This document shows, one piece after another, positions 4,869-7,383 of a stretch of 7,383 bases of DNA. Within the stretch, counting starts at the first letter, position 1. Each line of letters opens with the position of its first letter. The position numbers and the translations under genes were made by a program. This DNA comes from Actinomycetota bacterium (GTDB lineage Bacteria; Actinomycetota; Thermoleophilia; Gaiellales; Gaiellaceae): positions 1-7,383 of the forward strand of contig JACCWU010000284.1 of assembly GCA_013697465.1 (NCBI GenBank), written 5' to 3'. A model generated the notes under the pieces. It saw only the letters and a program-made list of their open reading frames with translations. It had not been told where the DNA came from and did not search any database.

Positions 4869-5819
4869 ATGGTCGACGCGCCGTTCCTTCCCTCCGAGGA
4901 GGGGCGAGTAGACGATCGAACCGGGCTCGGCTACGCGATGGTGATGGTCGCTGCGACGCTCTTCGCCGTGAACGGAACGGTGTCGAAGGTCGTCCTCGGT
5001 TCCGGGCTCTCGTCGCTCGAGCTGACGCAGATCCGCTCGACGGGTGCAGCGGTCGGGTTCATTGCCTTTCTTCTCATCTTCGCCCGCTCGCGCTTGCGGG
5101 TCGGACGACGCGAGCTTCTCTTCCTCGTCGTCTTCGGGATCACGGGAATCGGTTTCGTCCAGTGGCTCTACTTCATCGCGATCGACCATCTGCCGGTTGG
5201 GATCGCGCTCCTGATCCAGTTCCTCGGCCCGCTCTTCGTCGCGCTCTTCGCCCGCTTCGTCTATCGGGAGGACATCCGGCGGCGGATCTGGGTCGCGCTC
5301 GTGCTCTCCATCGTCGGGCTCGGGGTCGTCGTCGAGTTCTGGAGCGGGCTCGCGTTCAGCACGCTTGGCATCACGGCTGCGCTTGGTGCCGCATTCGCGC
5401 TCGCCGCATACATCCTCATGGCCGAGCGCGAGCGAAAGCATCGCGATCCGGTCTCGCTCTCGTTCTACGGCTTTCTCTTCGCGGCGCTCTTCTGGGCCGT
5501 CGTCAATCCGCTGTGGCGGTTCCCGTGGGACGTTCTCGGCGACACCGTGTCGCTGCAGGGAAACCTCGACCAGCACACCGCGCCCGTCTGGCTGCTCGTC
5601 GGCTTCATCGTCGTCATCGGGACGATGATCACGTTCACGCTGCTCACCGGAGCCCTCCGCCACATCCCGGCGACCCGCGCGTCGATCGTGGCGACGCTGG
5701 AACCCGTGATCGCAACGGTGGTCGCCTGGGCCTGGCTCGGCCAGAGCTTCGGCACGGCGCAACTCCTCGGCGGCGCGGTCGTCCTCGCAGGCATCGTGCT
5801 GGCCCAGACGGCGCGCTGA
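4869..5819 (+). CDS. EamA/DMT-superfamily transporter (RhaT-like)
   Basis: 316 residues. After a 20-residue polar N-terminus come ten predicted membrane helices in two repeats of the EamA fold. Repeat 1 (about 20-157) contains the LTQIRSTGAAVGF segment and AIDHLPVGIALLIQFLGPLFVAL (104-126). Repeat 2 (about 166-313) contains TGALRHIPATRASIVATLEPVIATVVAWAWLG (260-291), with the conserved Glu-Pro at 278-279. Members export or import amino acids, nucleosides or other metabolites with ion coupling; the substrate here is unknown. ATG 4869 is preferred: the next methionine, at residue 24, would fall inside the first helix. Translation is probably leaderless (TAGCCT 6 nt upstream). It is divergent from tRNA-Pro and lies 53 bp upstream of ispH, which has its own likely promoter. 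Confidence 0.92.
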   Translation: MVDAPFLPSEEGRVDDRTGLGYAMVMVAATLFAVNGTVSKVVLGSGLSSLELTQIRSTGAAVGFIAFLLIFARSRLRVGRRELLFLVVFGITGIGFVQWLYFIAIDHLPVGIALLIQFLGPLFVALFARFVYREDIRRRIWVALVLSIVGLGVVVEFWSGLAFSTLGITAALGAAFALAAYILMAERERKHRDPVSLSFYGFLFAALFWAVVNPLWRFPWDVLGDTVSLQGNLDQHTAPVWLLVGFIVVIGTMITFTLLTGALRHIPATRASIVATLEPVIATVVAWAWLGQSFGTAQLLGGAVVLAGIVLAQTAR

Positions 5820-5824
5820 CAACG

Positions 5825-5845
5825 CTTGCAACGATCGGTTACAAG
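5825..5845. promoter_or_regulatory. Imperfect dyad upstream of ispH (possible operator)
   Basis: CTTG-C-AAC, a 5-nt centre, then GTT-A-CAAG: seven of the eight outer base pairs match across a 21-bp span centred on 5835. It lies between the transporter stop (5819) and the candidate ispH -10 (5859), where an activator or repressor could bind. The stem is too AT-rich and has no U tract, so it is a poor terminator. Confidence 0.4.
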
Positions 5846-5858
5846 GGATTCGCGCCGG

Positions 5859-5864
5859 TACCCT
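5859..5864 (+). promoter_or_regulatory. Candidate -10 (TACCCT) for ispH
   Basis: TACCCT fits TANNNT and lies 8 nt before ATG 5873. No Shine-Dalgarno is visible between them, so a leaderless or nearly leaderless message is likely. No strong -35 is recognised; TTACAA at 5839-5844 is too close (14-nt spacer). Confidence 0.4.
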
Positions 5865-5872
5865 GTGTCTCG

Positions 5873-6826
5873 ATGGTGAGGCGGGTCCTCCTTGCGTCCC
5901 CGCGCGGCTACTGCGCAGGGGTCGAGCGCGCCGTCGAGACGGTCGAGCGTGCACTCGGGCACTACGGGGCGCCTGTCTACGTGCGCAAACAGATCGTCCA
6001 CAACATCCACGTCGTCCGCGACCTCGAGGCGCGCGGCGCGATCTTCGTCGAGGAGGAGACAGAGGTTCCGGAAGGTGCCACCGTCGTGTACTCGGCTCAC
6101 GGAGTCGCGCCGACCGTCTTTGAGAACTCCGCGCGCCTCGGTCACAACGTCATCGACGCGGTCTGCCCGCTGGTCACGAAGGTGCACGTGCAGGCGCGTC
6201 GATACGCCGACGAGGGATACACGATCGTCCTCATCGGCCATGCCGGCCACGAAGAGGTCGTCGGCACGACGGGAGAGGCGCCGGATGCGACGATCCTCGT
6301 CCAGACGGTCGAGGAAGCTCAGGCGCTCGATCTCCCCGTCGACGCGAAGCTCGCCTACGTCACCCAGACCACCCTCTCCGTCGACGAGACGGGCGAGATC
6401 ATCACGGCCCTGCGCCGCCGGTTCCCTGACATTCGTGCGCCGCGCAAGGAGGACATCTGCTACGCGACCTCCAATCGCCAGTGGGCGGTGAAGGAGATGC
6501 TCGCCGAGATCGACCTGCTCCTCGTCATCGGGTCGCGGAACTCGTCCAACTCGAACCGCCTCGTCGAGACGGCGCGGGCAGGAGGTGTCGCCGCTCACCT
6601 GATCGACGACGAGACCGAGATCGACGAGGCCTGGGTCGCCGACGCGGAGACGGTGGGAATCACCTCCGGCGCCTCCGCTCCCGAGAAGCTCGTCACGCGC
6701 GTCTGCGACTGGTTTCGGGCGCACGGCGTGACGGACATCGAGGCGTACCGGCTCGTGGACGAAGACGTCACCTTCCGGCTGCCGGTGGAGCTTCGCCGCG
6801 AGCTCGAGCTCGCCGCGAAGAGCTAG
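5873..6826 (+). CDS. ispH: 4-hydroxy-3-methylbut-2-enyl diphosphate reductase
   Basis: 317 residues, the normal length. IspH (LytB) catalyses the last step of the MEP pathway, reducing HMBPP to IPP and DMAPP with a 4Fe-4S cluster in the cytoplasm. All three cluster cysteines are present: C14 (RGYCAGVERA), C98 (DAVCPLVTKVH) and C196 (EDICYATSNRQ). Substrate-binding residues are also in place: H43 (KQIVHN), H76 (YSAHGV), H126 and E128 (GHAGHEEVVGT), T167 (VTQTTLSVDET) and the SRNSSNSNRL block (221-230). SGASAPEKLV (265-274) is the conserved C-terminal motif. The frame is open far upstream, but homology begins at ATG 5873. The gene is complete and looks functional. A gene of unknown function starts 3 nt after its stop and is probably co-transcribed. 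Confidence 0.98.
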   Translation: MVRRVLLASPRGYCAGVERAVETVERALGHYGAPVYVRKQIVHNIHVVRDLEARGAIFVEEETEVPEGATVVYSAHGVAPTVFENSARLGHNVIDAVCPLVTKVHVQARRYADEGYTIVLIGHAGHEEVVGTTGEAPDATILVQTVEEAQALDLPVDAKLAYVTQTTLSVDETGEIITALRRRFPDIRAPRKEDICYATSNRQWAVKEMLAEIDLLLVIGSRNSSNSNRLVETARAGGVAAHLIDDETEIDEAWVADAETVGITSGASAPEKLVTRVCDWFRAHGVTDIEAYRLVDEDVTFRLPVELRRELELAAKS

Positions 6827-6829
6827 GCG

Positions 6830-7383
6830 TTGCGCGCAGTCATCGTCATCGTCGCCGGGATTCTCGTGGTCGGGGCGGGCGGGCTCGCCGGCTACCTGCT
6901 CGGAACGGGGATTGAGGAAACAGTCACCGAGACGACCACCGCGACGGCGACGGAGACGGTCACCGAGGCCGCGGCAACCGGCGTCCCGGCTGCGGTGGAG
7001 GAGACCAGGCGCGCGCTGCTCGAGGCAGCCGAGGCGGGCGACTACGAGGCGCTCCGGCCGCTCATCTCCGAGTCGGGCTTCGAGTACACGTTCGGCGGGC
7101 CGGTCGCCGGCGGGCCGGTCGCCTACTGGCAGGAGCTCGAGCGCACGACGGGCGAGCGCCCGCTCGAGACCCTCGCGACGATCCTCGAGCTGCCGTTCGT
7201 GCTCTCGCGCGGCTACTACGTCTGGCCCTGGACGTACACCGTCGAGAGCGAGGCCGACCTCTCCGCCCACGAGCGCGAGCTCCTCGCACGACTCGACGCG
7301 ACTGACCGGGCGTTCTTCGAAGGCACCGGGTACCTCGGCTGGCGCGCCGGCATCGCGCCGGACGGAAGCTGGGCGTTCTACGT
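6830..7383 (+). CDS. Membrane-anchored protein of unknown function (3' end missing)
   Basis: An open frame starting TTG 6830, 3 nt after ispH, and running off the window (184 complete codons). Residues 3-25 are a hydrophobic N-terminal segment (RAVIVIVAGILVVGAGGLAGYLL), either a membrane anchor or an uncleaved signal. Residues 29-50 are a Thr/Glu/Ala-rich linker. From about 55 an extracytoplasmic domain begins: a helix VEETRRALLEAAEAGDYEALRPLI, then FEYTFGG, YWQELERTTGERPLETLATILELPFVL, YYVWPWTYTVES, and TGYLGWRAGIAPDGSWAFYV. The 'AGDYEALRPL...' opening recalls NTF2-like or lumazine-binding-like folds, but I do not assign a family. GAAGAG (6817-6822) at 7 nt is a possible ribosome site; translational coupling to ispH is likely. 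A 15-bp tandem duplication lies in its reading frame at 7094-7123. Confidence 0.82.
   Translation, partial: MRAVIVIVAGILVVGAGGLAGYLLGTGIEETVTETTTATATETVTEAAATGVPAAVEETRRALLEAAEAGDYEALRPLISESGFEYTFGGPVAGGPVAYWQELERTTGERPLETLATILELPFVLSRGYYVWPWTYTVESEADLSAHERELLARLDATDRAFFEGTGYLGWRAGIAPDGSWAFY
7094..7123 (+). repeat. Exact 15-bp tandem duplication in coding sequence
   Basis: GGCGGGCCGGTCGCC occurs twice back to back (7094-7108 and 7109-7123) without a mismatch, in frame, giving GGPVA-GGPVA at residues 89-98 of the downstream protein. Identity at every third position points to recent slippage rather than selected protein repetition. Confidence 0.9.

Noticed and set aside
4573..4911. Plus-strand frame giving a peptide with GFEPATSRSQSGHSTRLSYAP
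   Set aside because: This is the well-known false protein produced by translating the antisense of a tRNA gene; here it is tRNA-Pro.
5162..5872. In-frame upstream extension of ispH
   Set aside because: It is a shadow of the transporter gene; IspH homology begins at ATG 5873.
5465..7270. 601-codon minus-strand open frame
   Set aside because: It lies antisense to the transporter, ispH and the following gene. Its composition is that of a shadow frame, and ispH is unambiguous on the plus strand.

Overview
This window reads as a chromosomal segment of a high-GC bacterium, most likely an actinobacterium and perhaps of the Thermoleophilia (Gaiellales/Solirubrobacterales) type. That placement is an inference. 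It rests on G+C of about two thirds by eye, a MEP-pathway ispH, a CtaG-type oxidase assembly factor, GTG/TTG starts, and several starts that look leaderless (TANNNT placed 6-8 nt before the start codon with no Shine-Dalgarno). No rRNA, CRISPR array, insertion sequence or integrase is visible.

Layout. Positions 1-1578 (minus strand) hold ctaG followed by a secreted PhoD-like metallophosphatase whose 3' half is cut off by the window edge. A tRNA-Gly(TCC) at 1598 is transcribed away from ctaG. Next on the plus strand is an AT-richer gene (1707-2393) for a protein with an N-terminal helix-turn-helix and a LAGLIDADG-like core. It has a perfect 7-bp inverted repeat sitting on its start codon. Convergent to it is a minus-strand pair, a secreted M15 peptidase (3227-3877) and a SAM methyltransferase (2408-3208). 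Divergent from the peptidase is an aquaporin-family channel (3990-4688). A strong symmetric terminator then separates the aquaporin from a convergent tRNA-Pro(TGG). The right third, all on the plus strand, carries an EamA/DMT-type transporter, ispH, and a membrane-anchored protein of unknown function that begins 3 nt after ispH and runs off the window.

How the parts relate. Most genes are housekeeping or envelope functions: respiration assembly, phosphate-ester hydrolysis, peptidoglycan peptide cleavage, solute channel, exporter, isoprenoid precursor synthesis. They are arranged in short units of one or two genes, and there is no obvious multi-gene defence or mobile system. The most unusual signals are regulatory. 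Four different genes show TANNNT exactly 6 nt before the start codon. One symmetric -10 (TACGCTA/TAGCGTA) could serve both tRNA-Gly and ctaG. Operator-like dyads lie in front of the HTH gene and ispH.
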